From NCBI GenBank assembly GCA_963788285.1, contig CAWBGB010000012.1, forward strand, positions 598,656 to 662,655: DNA of 64,000 nt, written 5' to 3'. The position numbers were made by a program, and so were the translations under genes. This document shows positions 7,856-16,764 of this stretch, one piece after another (within the stretch, counting starts at the first letter, position 1; the number at the start of each line of letters is the position of its first letter). Below the pieces are notes generated by a model, which did no database searches, was not told where the DNA came from, and worked only from the letters and a program-made list of their open reading frames with translations. This DNA comes from Alicyclobacillus_A sp963788285. GTDB lineage: Bacteria > Bacillota > Bacilli > Alicyclobacillales > Alicyclobacillaceae.

Positions 7856-8734
7856 TCAGGATCTCGTATACAAGCGATGCAGGCCCACAGCCAGTTCGTC
7901 GAGCTCCTTTCGAACCAGAATGCTCTCCACGTAACGCTCTGGAAGGGCGTGAAATCCGCAGTCCAGTCCAGCCAAGCCTCCCGCAATGGCGCCGATGGTA
8001 TCTGAGTCACCACCGAGATTGGCGGCAACCTGCACTGCAGGTTCAAAATCTGGAGACGTGCTGAGAATGTATACGACCCACTGGAACGTCCGCACCACAA
8101 ATCCATCCGGTACCACATCCGGCTTTGCGTACAGCGCCGATTCGTACCGGGTCCCCTGGACTTCGGCGGCAAGTGCGCTTTGTAAGGGTTGCCCTTTCAA
8201 AACACGACTTGCAATCCGATTGTACACCCGACAGGCTTCATCCGCGAGCGAATTCCAATGCGTCATCTTCGACTGCAGCACCGTCACTTCTTCCATCCGC
8301 GACACATCGGCATAGGCGAGCGCCACTGGAAGGCACCTCATCAACGATCCGTTCCCGGCCGTCAATCCGTTCAGCTCTTCATGCGCGCGTTCGGCCGCTG
8401 CGAACCAGTCTCCTTGATACAAACGGAAGACGTGAGCAATGATGTTCCCGATGTACTTCGGACGCGTGGCTGCCCAAGCGAGGAACTCCTCGCCGATCTG
8501 CGGTATCGGATGGTCCGGATCTTTCAGAATACCCCTGGCGACCGCAATGGTCATCGCGGTGTCATCAGTCGTCTCGCCCGGCACAAGGTTCCAATATCCC
8601 CCGCCCATGATTTCCGTGACGCGACCGTACTTCCGCTGAATCTCTGGCGCCGCCATCATTTCAGTCGTGCCTCCAAGCGCGTCCCCTATCGCCACTCCGT
8701 ACAGCGCACCCCTGATTTTGTCAATCACATCCAT
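7856..8734 (-). CDS. ADP-ribosylglycohydrolase family protein
   Basis: 292 residues. The N-terminus IRGALYGVAIGDALGG and ETTDDTAMTIAVARG and the C-terminal ANLGGDSDTIGAIAGGLAG give the metal-binding Asp/Thr residues of the DraG/ARH fold. Family members remove ADP-ribose from proteins or nucleic acids, or cleave related ADP-ribosyl compounds, using two Mg2+ ions. No nitrogenase or toxin partner is nearby, so the substrate is open. The gene follows divergent to the small + strand gene at 8932 and appears monocistronic. Confidence 0.9.
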   Translation of the reverse strand: MDVIDKIRGALYGVAIGDALGGTTEMMAAPEIQRKYGRVTEIMGGGYWNLVPGETTDDTAMTIAVARGILKDPDHPIPQIGEEFLAWAATRPKYIGNIIAHVFRLYQGDWFAAAERAHEELNGLTAGNGSLMRCLPVALAYADVSRMEEVTVLQSKMTHWNSLADEACRVYNRIASRVLKGQPLQSALAAEVQGTRYESALYAKPDVVPDGFVVRTFQWVVYILSTSPDFEPAVQVAANLGGDSDTIGAIAGGLAGLDCGFHALPERYVESILVRKELDELAVGLHRLYTRS

Positions 8735-8931
8735 CTCCCCTTGTCATCGGACATTCGTACATTTATCTCAAATATGGACAGCGATGTGGGGGGCTGTCCA
8801 TTCCAAAAATTGAAGACCTGTCTATTCTATATAGAAGCGAAGAAACAAGCGCGTTACCAGAGTACGACCACGGATGCTTCCATTCCTATGGGACGTCCCT
8901 GATGAAAACCAAATCTGAAGGAGGGATAGAA

Positions 8932-9252
8932 GTGTACACGGCGAGTGATTTTCAAAACTACCTGGGTAAAACAGTAGAATTTCGGACCCCTTGGGGACTC
9001 CATCGAGGCACTGTGAAAGACGTGAATGGTCACGCTGTTTTGATGGAGATGCCAGATCAATACGTCAATGCCAGCTTTCAACGAGCACTCGGCCTTGACG
9101 TCGTGCACGCCGGATTCTTCGACGGATATAACGGATTCCACGGGTTTGACGGCTGCTTTCCTCACAGGAAACCGTTCCCGTTCACGTGCTGCTGGATCCC
9201 GTTCATATTCATCGTCTTTGTCATCATTTGCCCATGGTTTTGGTGTTGGTGA
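8932..9252 (+). CDS. Small protein with beta-barrel-like head and hydrophobic Cys/Trp-rich tail
   Basis: 106 residues from GTG with GAAGGAGGG seven bases upstream. The first 50 residues (YLGKTVEFRTPWGLHRGTV then KDVNGHAVLMEMP) resemble a small SH3/LSm-type beta barrel; a central Gly/Phe-rich stretch (FFDGYNGFHGFDGCF) follows, and the last 30 residues are a hydrophobic segment rich in Cys, Trp and Phe. The same layout occurs in the broken gene at 42708-43031. A spore-coat or envelope role is a guess from this layout; no family was recognised. A strong terminator follows. Confidence 0.6.
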   Translation: MYTASDFQNYLGKTVEFRTPWGLHRGTVKDVNGHAVLMEMPDQYVNASFQRALGLDVVHAGFFDGYNGFHGFDGCFPHRKPFPFTCCWIPFIFIVFVIICPWFWCW

Positions 9253-9317
9253 AGATTGTGATCCACGAGGAAGGTATCTGATTGTTGATAGCGTATGCCA
9301 TATATCAGAATCTTCGA

Positions 9318-9356
9318 CCCCAAAAGCTCCGATCGGGGTTTTGGGGCTTTTTTATT
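9318..9356 (+). terminator. Intrinsic terminator
   Basis: CCCCAAAAG and TTTTGGGG stems followed by CTTTTTTATT. It ends the transcript of the gene at 8932-9252; it may also act on the convergent minus-strand gene. Confidence 0.85.
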
Positions 9357-9360
9357 CCAA

Positions 9361-10034
9361 TTAATGGAAATCAGTGATGTTTACGTTCATCCCTTCGTCC
9401 ATTGCCCGAGCATCATCGGGGACACCACATACGGTTGATAACAGTCCTGCGTCTCTCGCCCAATCTTGTCTACCAATCGCGGCGAACCAACGCCTGCATA
9501 TAGAACATGTGCATGTTGGCGACTTGTACGGCATGTGTATGTTGGCGACTGGTACGGCGTCTTGCACGTTTCGCGCGACCACGACGAGCTTCGGATACAG
9601 GGTCGGCTTCTCTCCATAGTACTCGACGCGATACCTATAGAACGGCGGACAGACGTATCTTTTGGTACCCAGCATGGATTCAATTCGATTTTCCAAACGG
9701 GTCAGTCGACCAGCGACGTCCTCTGTCATGTGATCCCCATAGTCATGATGAATCTCGTGCGTCGTTCCGTCGAGCAACTCTACTAAAATGACACAGAACG
9801 GAAAATCCGTAGCCGAGCCGCCGGCCTCATAACCAAAACGATTGAAGTCAAACCATTCGATGAGTTCTTCGAGTTGTCGAACCTTCTGATCAGAGATGCT
9901 CCACCGACGTTCCCCAATCTCTGTAACAAAGCCCCGCCCGCAATACTTAACTTCACCCGAATGTTGCACCTCTACTTCGTACACCGGGCAGTTCCCGCCA
10001 TCGGCGTACGAGCCAGGCGAAGTCGCTTGAACAT
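9361..10034 (-). pseudogene. DUF6438-type protein, frameshifted near its N-terminus
   Basis: The main frame from about 9999 to 9361 reads NCPVYEVEVQHSGEVKYCG, then DFNRFGYEAGG, TDFPFCVILVELLDG and a GTKRYV segment, matching DUF6438 proteins, whose N-termini read RTACxGxCPVYxVxxxxxG. The only plausible start, ATG at 10034 with AAGGGAGGG upstream, opens another frame (FKRLRLART) that stops at TAG near 9975. One missing base near 10000 would join LART to DGGNCPVYEV. Inside the gene a 26-bp unit is tandemly repeated (9513 and 9539), which is not a multiple of three and probably altered the C-terminal 60 residues. Either a pseudogene or, for the first lesion, a sequencing error. Confidence 0.7.
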
Positions 10035-10197
10035 GCGTTGCTTCCCTCCCTTGTCCAGATTCACTTCAAGCACTGTTTGTGGCTGAAGAGTTCGTCAAAG
10101 TAGGCTTCATTCCCCTCCTTTTTTCCGTAACAGCCTAGACAATGAAGGATGTGCCGCAATATGATACACAATCTCAAAAGTGGAAGAGAGCATTCCT

Positions 10198-10572
10198 ATG
10201 TACAAGAGAATCTATCACGATGGGAAGTTGTGTTACGGGAAACACGCTTTATTTCACCTGGTCAACTGCAATGAAAACATTTTAAGCATAGAAAAGGTGA
10301 AAACCTTTATCTCTGCGTTGGTGCAGGACATCGATATGACAGCTTTTGGAGAATGCCAGTGTTACCGCTTCGGTGAAGGAGACGAAATCGGGCTATCGGC
10401 TGTTCAGTTAATTTATACGAGCAGTATCACAATACACACAAACGACTTGCATCGGGAGGGGTATTTGGATGTCTTTAGTTGCAAGGATTTTTCAGTGGAG
10501 GAAGTCGTGGAAAGCGTTACAACGTTTTTTTCACCGGAACGCGTCGAGCACCAAACCATCATTAGACACTAA
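10198..10572 (+). CDS. S-adenosylmethionine decarboxylase-like protein with altered cleavage site
   Basis: 124 residues from ATG at 10198 (GGAAGAG upstream; GTG at 10180 is an alternative). The pattern YGKHALFHLVNC, a central YRFGEGDEIGLSAVQLIY, SSITIHTNDL and GYLDVFSCKDF aligns with bacterial AdoMetDC (SpeD/SpeH class 1B). Those enzymes self-cleave between Glu and Ser in SESHLTIH to form pyruvoyl. Here the corresponding residues are Thr-Ser-Ser-Ile-Thr-Ile-His: the pyruvoyl-forming Ser, the processing His and the later Cys are kept, but Glu is Thr and the following His is Ser. Some homologues with changed sites decarboxylate ornithine or arginine instead. No spermidine synthase is adjacent. 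Base composition is AT-richer than flanking genes. Confidence 0.75.
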   Translation: MYKRIYHDGKLCYGKHALFHLVNCNENILSIEKVKTFISALVQDIDMTAFGECQCYRFGEGDEIGLSAVQLIYTSSITIHTNDLHREGYLDVFSCKDFSVEEVVESVTTFFSPERVEHQTIIRH

Positions 10573-10636
10573 AGAAAGGTTTTACCCCGACCATATCGGC
10601 ATTCACACCAATGAACCGACAAAAGATAAATTTTCA

Positions 10637-11014
10637 ATGGAATATACTCAAAGGTTTGGCGAAGGCGTCGTGTCAAAAACGTTTTTTGGCAAAGGAGAAC
10701 TCATTTTCCGGTTTGATGGTACTGTGCTGAACCATCAAACGTTATATACTTTGCAAAAAAGACCAGGGGTTTATATCGAAGATCCGTTTTTTGTAGGTAA
10801 GATACTTCATTCTTGTGATCCGAATACGACAGTCGACATGGACAATCAGACGTTTTGGGCAACAAGAGACATTCAGTCCGGCGATTTCATTACAATGGAT
10901 TATGAATCTACGGAAGATCAGTTGTTCAGAAGTTTTCACTGCCAATGTGGGTCCCATCATTGCCGTGGACACATTGTTGGGAAACTTGTAAGTTCAAAAC
11001 TTCACGCGAAATAA
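10637..11014 (+). CDS. SET-domain protein-lysine methyltransferase-like
   Basis: 125 residues from ATG at 10637. SET features are visible: RFGEGVVSKTFFGKGELIF at the N-terminus, the N-H-S-C equivalent HSCDPNT, the catalytic-site region DFITMDYESTE, and a post-SET-like CQCGSHHCRG with three Cys. SET enzymes methylate lysine using SAM. The open frame extends upstream to 10469, overlapping the AdoMetDC-like gene by about 100 bases; no ribosome site marks either start, so coupling or a different start is possible. The pairing of a SAM-decarboxylase homologue with a SET protein and their shared low G+C suggest one transferred unit. Confidence 0.75.
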   Translation: MEYTQRFGEGVVSKTFFGKGELIFRFDGTVLNHQTLYTLQKRPGVYIEDPFFVGKILHSCDPNTTVDMDNQTFWATRDIQSGDFITMDYESTEDQLFRSFHCQCGSHHCRGHIVGKLVSSKLHAK

Positions 11015-11041
11015 TAGGTATACCGCGTCCAAACGTACGGA

Positions 11042-11070
11042 AGAGACTGTTACTCTCGGTAGCAGTCTCT
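11042..11070. terminator. Strong hairpin between SET and sdhB genes
   Basis: AGAGACTGTTAC and GTAGCAGTCTCT form a 12-pair stem with one G-U pair and a 5-base loop. There is no clear T-run on either side. Its position between two convergent genes suggests a terminator. Confidence 0.45.
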
Positions 11071-11182
11071 GTGAGGAATTCCATCTCACTCAATCCGCAA
11101 AGAGGCTCGTATCGTAAGCGTAGCGGTCTTATCGTCATGCGTTGAAGAAAGGTCAAGTCCGTGCCATTCATGCAAGAAGCGG

Positions 11183-11926
11183 TTATCTTGTTTTGCCTAA
11201 ATTCCACGCGGACTGGGCCATCTTACGGCGTACGTAAGCGAGTTGATGGCGAAGTGGAATGCCAACCGGACAATTGTCGTCACAAGCCATCAGCCCGACA
11301 CATCCAAAAATTCCGTCGTCCGTCCCAACGAGTTCAAGGTACTCCCGTTCCGTCCGTTGATCCCGAGGATCCAACATGAACCGAGCCACACGGTTTACAC
11401 CTGCCGCACCGATAAAATTGGGTTTGATGTTCGCCGTGGCACACCCACCAATGCAGCAGCCGCACTCGATGCATCGCTCCGCTTCGTAGATCTTCTGTGC
11501 TACATCATTATCCATCCGTTCCTCTTCGGCATCTGGGTCAAACACTTCATCGGTATGAATCCATGACTTAGTCCGGATGGAAATGTCTCGAAACCATACG
11601 CCGGTGTCGACGGACAAATCACCAATCAGTTTAAACACGGGCAGCGGCAGTAGCGTGGTGGTCCCCGGTAGGTCTTTGGTCAGCGTTTTGCAAGCGAGTG
11701 TCGGTTTTCCGTTCACTAACATTCCACACGATCCACAAATGGCAGCACGGCAGACAAAGTCGAACCGAAGCGTGGGATCCTGCTCCTCGCGCAGCTTGTT
11801 GAGAGCGACGAATAAGGTCATCCCCGGCTCCTCGGTGAGTTGAAAGTCCTGCAGGTACGGTTTCGTTTTTGGTTCAGCTGGGTTATATCGCATAATCCGG
11901 ATGGTCAATGTCCGTGGATTCACCAT
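11183..11926 (-). CDS. sdhB: Succinate dehydrogenase/fumarate reductase iron-sulfur subunit
   Basis: 247 residues from ATG at 11926 (GGGGGGCGAG upstream), 13 bases after the sdhA stop. The [2Fe-2S] ligands are in CRAAICGSCGMLVNG and TLAC, and the [4Fe-4S]/[3Fe-4S] ligands in CIECGCCIGGC and CVGLMACDDNCPVGIPL. SdhB carries electrons from the flavin of SdhA to the quinone site at the SdhC interface on the cytoplasmic membrane face. Third gene of sdhCAB, with sequences typical of the B-type (single cytochrome b subunit) complexes of Bacilli and epsilonproteobacteria. Confidence 0.95.
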   Translation of the reverse strand: MVNPRTLTIRIMRYNPAEPKTKPYLQDFQLTEEPGMTLFVALNKLREEQDPTLRFDFVCRAAICGSCGMLVNGKPTLACKTLTKDLPGTTTLLPLPVFKLIGDLSVDTGVWFRDISIRTKSWIHTDEVFDPDAEEERMDNDVAQKIYEAERCIECGCCIGGCATANIKPNFIGAAGVNRVARFMLDPRDQRTEREYLELVGTDDGIFGCVGLMACDDNCPVGIPLRHQLAYVRRKMAQSAWNLGKTR

Positions 11927-11939
11927 GCTCGCCCCCCAA

Positions 11940-13766
11940 TCATCGCGGTTTATCTGTGACAGAAGCACGGCTCGATTCTCCATAACCCCGATCTCCGGGG
12001 GGAGATTCCGTGATTTTCACAGGTTCGTACTGCAACACTGGCGAATCAGTCCCGGTTGGCCAATATGCGAGGGTCCGTTTTAACCATCTCTCGTCGTCAC
12101 GTTTCGGAAAATCCTCCCGGAAGTGGCTACCGCGGCTTTCCTGACGGGCCAAGGCACCTAATGCAATGCAGTACGCCAACCGTATCATTCCGGGTAGGCG
12201 AAGGGCTGCGCCCAACTCCGGATCGCCCCCCTGGCCACCACCGCGAAGTCCAATGCACAGGGAACGTTGATGCAGGGCATGAAGTGCGCTCACCGCCTCC
12301 CTCAGAGGACCCTCCGAGCGGAAAATGCCTACATTGCGGCTCAAGATTTCCTCCATCTCACGCCGCAACTGGTACACGTTTTCCGTTCCATCTTGGCGAC
12401 TTCGCAGTCGATTCACACGATCCACTTGTTGATGAAGGTGTTCCTCCATCAACGAGAATTTGACATCCGGCGATACTTCCTTGGTGTACCTGGCAATCTG
12501 ATGACCGACGATTTTCCCTGCCACCACCGTCTCGGCCAGCGAGTTTCCGCCAAGGCGGTTGAATCCATGCAGGTCCCAACAGGCGGCTTCGCCCAGTGCA
12601 AACAAACTTCGTAGTCCATATGCCTGACCGTCGATATTAGTACGGACGCCACCCATACTGTAATGTTGTGTGGGCCGAACAGGGATAAGGTCATTGACCG
12701 GGTCAATCCCGCGGAAGTTCTTACATATGTTCGCTATTTCGCGCAGATTCGTGTTGATGTGCTTGGCACCCAAGTGGCGGATGTCGAGCCAAACATGCTC
12801 ACCATACGGGCTCTCCACTCCAAATCCATCTCGAATGTGCTGCATGATACGACGTGAGACCACATCTCGCGAAGCTAACTCCTTCTTCACCGGTTCATAG
12901 TCGGGCATGAATCGATGCAAATTTTTATCTAACAAATACCCTCCATCTCCTCGGGCCCCCTCTGTGATCAGAATCCAAGAGGGAACAATCCCGGTCGGGT
13001 GAAACTGAACCGCCTCCATGTTGCCAAGTGGCACCACACCGGTGTCCAACGCGAGCGCCATTCCGCTTCCTTCGTTAATGATGGCGTTCGTTGAAGCCCC
13101 ATATAACCGCCCGTATCCTCCAGTCGCAAGCACAGTCGTCTTGGCCGTATAGACCCGCAGCTCACCGGATCGAAGGCAACGAACGACAGCGCCGTAACAC
13201 TGCTCCTGGTCATGGATGAGACTGAGCACTTCCACCCGGTCGTGAACCGTAATTCCAAGTTTCAACACCATGCTGTCCATCGTGTACAAGAGTGTATGTC
13301 CGGTTCCGTCTGCCGTGTAGCAGGTACGCCACTTCGCCGTTCCCCCAAAATTGCGAGCTGCAATGAGCCCAACCTTTTCAGGGTCTTCATGGATTTCTTT
13401 GCCATCGTAGATCTTCTTGTCAGTTGTGACACGCGTCCATGGGACGCCCCAATGGGCCATTTCACGAACCGCGGTCGGCGCGGTATCGACGAACAGACGC
13501 GCGACGTCCTGATCGCACCCCCAGTCAGACCCCTTCACGGTATCCATGAAATGAACGTCCGGGCTGTCCCCTTTCCCCATGGCCGTGTTCCCTAAGCTCG
13601 CTTGCATCCCCCCTTGTGCTGCGGAACTGTGAGACCTGCGTGGAGGAACCAGACTGAGAATGATGACGTTGAGCCCCTGCGTCGCCGCCTCCACAGCGGC
13701 TCGCTCCCCAGCGAGACCAGCACCAATAACCAATACATCCGTGACATAGGAATCGTAGTGGCTCAT
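11940..13766 (-). CDS. sdhA: Succinate dehydrogenase/fumarate reductase flavoprotein subunit
   Basis: 608 residues from ATG at 13766, which overlaps the sdhC stop by ATGA. The N-terminal FAD motif is VIGAGLAGERAAVEAA, the covalent-FAD His region is RRSHSSAAQGGMQASLG, and substrate-binding/catalytic elements include QFHPTGIVPSWILITEGARG and the active Arg/His block PTQHYSMGGVRTN. It oxidises succinate to fumarate (or the reverse) with flavin as acceptor. The order C-A-B with tight spacing shows a single operon. Gene length is normal for the family. A longer in-frame extension upstream is the other frame of sdhC and was rejected. Confidence 0.96.
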   Translation of the reverse strand: MSHYDSYVTDVLVIGAGLAGERAAVEAATQGLNVIILSLVPPRRSHSSAAQGGMQASLGNTAMGKGDSPDVHFMDTVKGSDWGCDQDVARLFVDTAPTAVREMAHWGVPWTRVTTDKKIYDGKEIHEDPEKVGLIAARNFGGTAKWRTCYTADGTGHTLLYTMDSMVLKLGITVHDRVEVLSLIHDQEQCYGAVVRCLRSGELRVYTAKTTVLATGGYGRLYGASTNAIINEGSGMALALDTGVVPLGNMEAVQFHPTGIVPSWILITEGARGDGGYLLDKNLHRFMPDYEPVKKELASRDVVSRRIMQHIRDGFGVESPYGEHVWLDIRHLGAKHINTNLREIANICKNFRGIDPVNDLIPVRPTQHYSMGGVRTNIDGQAYGLRSLFALGEAACWDLHGFNRLGGNSLAETVVAGKIVGHQIARYTKEVSPDVKFSLMEEHLHQQVDRVNRLRSRQDGTENVYQLRREMEEILSRNVGIFRSEGPLREAVSALHALHQRSLCIGLRGGGQGGDPELGAALRLPGMIRLAYCIALGALARQESRGSHFREDFPKRDDERWLKRTLAYWPTGTDSPVLQYEPVKITESPPGDRGYGESSRASVTDKPR

Positions 13767-14398
13767 GCATTTGCCCCCAATATATAGAAGATCCACAATG
13801 TCACTGCGCCAATGACCACGGTCGCCAGGCTGATGACAGTGAGAACCCGTTTTAGGCTGTGTCTTTCTACCCATCCCCACTTCACGAAGACTCGATACAG
13901 CCCGACGCTCGCATGGTATTCGGAGAGCAATAGCAGCACAGCGTAGAACACCAAAAACCCGCCGTGGACGCGCGAAGAACTGAGATTTGCGTCGATTCCG
14001 CCATAGGTGACCACCGCAATGTGCACAATTACCAAAGCCAGCAACGCTACACCAGTAATGGCCTGGAACAACCAGGACCAGGTATCGCTGTGGTGAATCA
14101 GCTTGGCGTGCCTCCACAAGATTTTTTGCTCTTGCCATTGCCTGGGTACACGACGGATGACTGCGCCAATGTGCGCGCCGATGACAAGAATCAGAAATAC
14201 AACCGTGGCCGGTAGAAGTCCAAACACATCCATGAAGTGGGCGAGGGTGTTAAACGCGTTCACCCCAAGCCAAATAGCGGCCACGAACACCATATGAGTC
14301 CATAAAAAAACAACCAGCAAAAGCCCACTCACCATCTGGATTCCTTCGACAATGACGTCAATCCGTGGATTGTGGGCCATGGCCTTTTGAAGTTGCAT
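13763..14398 (-). CDS. sdhC: Succinate dehydrogenase/fumarate reductase cytochrome b subunit
   Basis: 211 residues from ATG at 14398 with GAGGAGGGAG upstream. Five hydrophobic helices are visible, beginning IVEGIQMVSGLLLVVFLWTH and including HSDTWSWLFQAITGVALLAL and VHGGFLVFYAVLLLLSEYHA, with several membrane His residues able to bind two haems b as in B-type enzymes (WTH, GAH, VHI, EYH). It anchors SdhAB and holds the quinone site. First gene of sdhCAB, overlapping sdhA by four bases, which implies coupled translation. Confidence 0.93.
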   Translation of the reverse strand: MQLQKAMAHNPRIDVIVEGIQMVSGLLLVVFLWTHMVFVAAIWLGVNAFNTLAHFMDVFGLLPATVVFLILVIGAHIGAVIRRVPRQWQEQKILWRHAKLIHHSDTWSWLFQAITGVALLALVIVHIAVVTYGGIDANLSSSRVHGGFLVFYAVLLLLSEYHASVGLYRVFVKWGWVERHSLKRVLTVISLATVVIGAVTLWIFYILGANA

Positions 14399-14476
14399 GC
14401 TTCTCCCTCCTCTCGTACTGGACCACGGCCACATACCCGTCCTCTGACCTATGCCTGTTGGAGTGCAGTCCTCACC

Positions 14477-14659
14477 TCACTTTGTGTCAGGTTCATGCTT
14501 GCTCGAATTTTTTAGTAATGATGTTTCGTCCATGATTGCTCCACACATCGAACACACCCACACAGGAATTTTCAGGTCGTAGTCGTCATCCGAAAAATTT
14601 GTGGTGTCGCTATGAAACTCGACCACAAGGGGCGCTCCACAACAACTTGAGATTCCCAT
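14477..14659 (-). CDS. Small zinc-ribbon protein
   Basis: 60 residues from ATG at 14659 with GGAGGAG upstream. Two Cys pairs, SSCCGAPL and VWVCSMCGAIM, separated by about 30 residues form a zinc-ribbon knuckle pair. The acidic middle (TTNFSDDDYDLKIPV) is unremarkable. Such miniproteins often bind nucleic acids or partner proteins, but no function can be given. It lies upstream of sdhC in the same direction with about 80 bases between. Confidence 0.7.
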   Translation of the reverse strand: MGISSCCGAPLVVEFHSDTTNFSDDDYDLKIPVWVCSMCGAIMDETSLLKNSSKHEPDTK

Positions 14660-14980
14660 GTAAATCTCCTCCACATGGTAAGTCCTCAGAATGACCAAAA
14701 GAGATTACTTTGCACTTGATGTCGACAAAATCCGGGATACAGGCCATGTTCTCTGTTGCACGAGTTTCATTGATACGTATGCAGGTGCAGTACGTCGGTA
14801 TGACATGTGACGAGCTTCAGGCGCAATTGTCGTTCAGGGGAGGATGGTGAAAGGTTGTCCCCACTGTCAAAACTGGCTCAATCGATTCTTTCTCGAGTTG
14901 ATTCATGTTTTAAGGACTAAGCGTAGACATCGTCCTTGATTTGCCTGCGTGAATGTCCCTTTCCACACGACGTAGCAATC

Positions 14981-15521
14981 ATGACGCCAGAACTCAAAAC
15001 GAATGCCTCCAGCATATGGCGATGAGCTATGTCAGGACGAAACATGCAGAGCAAGCGATCCCGTGCGGTTCACCGTCATTCCCCGCCCACGTGACAACCG
15101 TAACGCCCGTGCCTTGTAAGGTCATGAAAGCGGTTTCTATCACATCTGAAGGGCATCGTGAGATTTAGCGTTTCGGGCGATGGATATCAGTCCAAGCGCT
15201 GGACTTCTGCACTTAAAGACACCGACGTAAACGAATTGAGGGCCATGTGTAATCAACGTGCTGTCTGCGAAACAAGAGCGTTTGGCTCGGCAGTTTGCGG
15301 GACAGCCTCAGCCGGATTTGCAAGTGGAATGGGAACAAACGACACCGGTTCCAAAGTTGAAGAACGCGTTGGCGATCGAGTGCGCGCCCTGGAAGGAGTA
15401 CGACGGCTGAGATCAAGCGCTGTTCATTGGAGAAGTACAGGATTTTACGTTCAGTGTTGCAGAGGTTCTCTTTTTCAAAAGGGAATTCCTACCAACAAAT
15501 CTCATCGAACAGCACGTCTAA
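14981..15521 (+). pseudogene. Flavin reductase (HpaC/Rib-like) gene, decayed
   Basis: From 15246 one frame reads VINVLSAKQERLARQFAG, then PVPKLKNALAIECAPW, KEYDG, a TGA at 15408, then DQALFIGEVQDFTFSVAEV and ends at TAA 15519. This is the C-terminal half of flavin-reductase-like proteins (F-x-VNVLS-x-x-Q, YDGGDHxLFIGEV). TGA replaces one Gly codon. Upstream to about 14981 weak traces remain (KHAEQ) in shifted frames. The intact protein would reduce FMN/FAD with NAD(P)H for a monooxygenase partner. It is beyond repair by one change. Confidence 0.75.
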
Positions 15522-15821
15522 GGGGGATTGAGATGGAAATTCGCACAGGGGAACAGTACATTGCCGGATAGAAGACGAGACAGCCAGAAGTTTGGCTGAA
15601 GGGCAGAGGAGTGACCGACTTGTTGAACGAGGATGTATTTCGTCAACCGATAAGAGAGATTGCCTGCTTGTGATTTTTGAGCTCATCATGGAAAAACGGG
15701 GTATATCTGATCAACCAAAATATTTCACAATATGAAATCAACATAAATTTTGAATAAATCGTCAATGAGGTGCGGTCAGAACAAACTCATCATACATGAA
15801 ACAGCCCCGAGGTACTCCCTT

Positions 15822-16421
15822 TTACTCAATCGCTCTCAGCACTGGACTCCCGTCCGCTTCTACCAACGGCAATGGCAAGGCCACCAAATCATAATCTCCT
15901 GGAGCTACATGGTCGAGCACCACGCCCTCCAAGATGTGGATGCCGTGGCGAGCCAGGGCGTGATGACCCAGCAGCTCCTTGCTGTCTAACGGATCTACCG
16001 AAGGCACGTCAAGTCCCACCAGGCACACGCCACGGGACGCGAGGTATGGGGCGACCTCGGGGCGCAGGAAGGGGATTTTCTCCGGAAACGCGCTTTTGTC
16101 CAGCCAGGCTCCAGTGCGAATCAAAAGGCGGGTACACCTTCGATGTCGATACCAGAAAGCTCCTCTGGGCCGATGCTCTGAGGCTCAGTCAAGTGGATGA
16201 CTCTGGCCGGTCCGATGTAGAGGTCTAGGTCCAGCTCGATGACCCTTTTCCCGTGGTCGTCAAAGTGGTACGGTGCGTCAATATGGGTGCCCGTGTGGGT
16301 GCTCATGGTCACTTGCCCGACATTGACCGACCCGCTGTCCTTTTTCGTCCAATTCAACTGGTAGGTAAACTGGGTGTCCCCAGGGCCAGACGGGGGAATA
16401 CTGATTTGTTCAACTTTTCAT
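15822..16421 (-). pseudogene. kynB: Kynurenine formamidase (cyclase family), multiply frameshifted
   Basis: Reassembled across frames, the minus strand reads VWPGDTQFTYQLNWTKKD, SVNVGQVTMSTHTGTHIDAP, then RLLIRTGAWLDKSAFPEKIP, GVCLVGLDVPSVDPLDSKEL and GDYDLVALPLPLVEADGSP. HTGTHIDAPYH is the metal-binding motif of the cyclase/KynB family, which hydrolyses N-formylkynurenine in tryptophan degradation. Lesions: a TGA four codons after the candidate ATG at 16421, an extra C in the VWPGD codons near 16395, and a lost C near 16125 (CCCGCC where VPRLL needs one more C). No other tryptophan-catabolism gene is in view. Confidence 0.85.
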
Positions 16422-16764
16422 TTCGAAGTTTTGACACAATAAGCTCTCCCTTCAAAATGAAAACGTTTACTTTGAATATTAAGTTACGGATCGCGTGCCT
16501 GAAGGTCAAGTCCTTGATTCGTGTGTAAAAATCGATATAATTAATAGGGTATTCAATTTTAGTTTAGTCGGTGAATTGTTTCTGACTGCTGCTCTATGCC
16601 TTCACTGCGAACCTCACCTTCAGACACGCCTTCGACACGTGGACAATCGCCAACTACAAGTGGGGGTATCCATCACGAGTACTTTTCCGGCATTTTGTCC
16701 GTGCTTCCCCTGGTAGGCCATGTATAGCGAGCAAAATTTTCATGTCCATCGTCTCTTCCCAGCT

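Noticed and set aside
9513..9565. 26-bp repeat as a start of a CRISPR array
   Set aside because: There are only two directly adjoining copies with no spacer, inside a coding frame.
13767..14138. Extension of sdhA by about 120 codons
   Set aside because: It overlaps sdhC in another frame; the SdhA start with its normal MSHYDSYVTD beginning fits the ATGA overlap.
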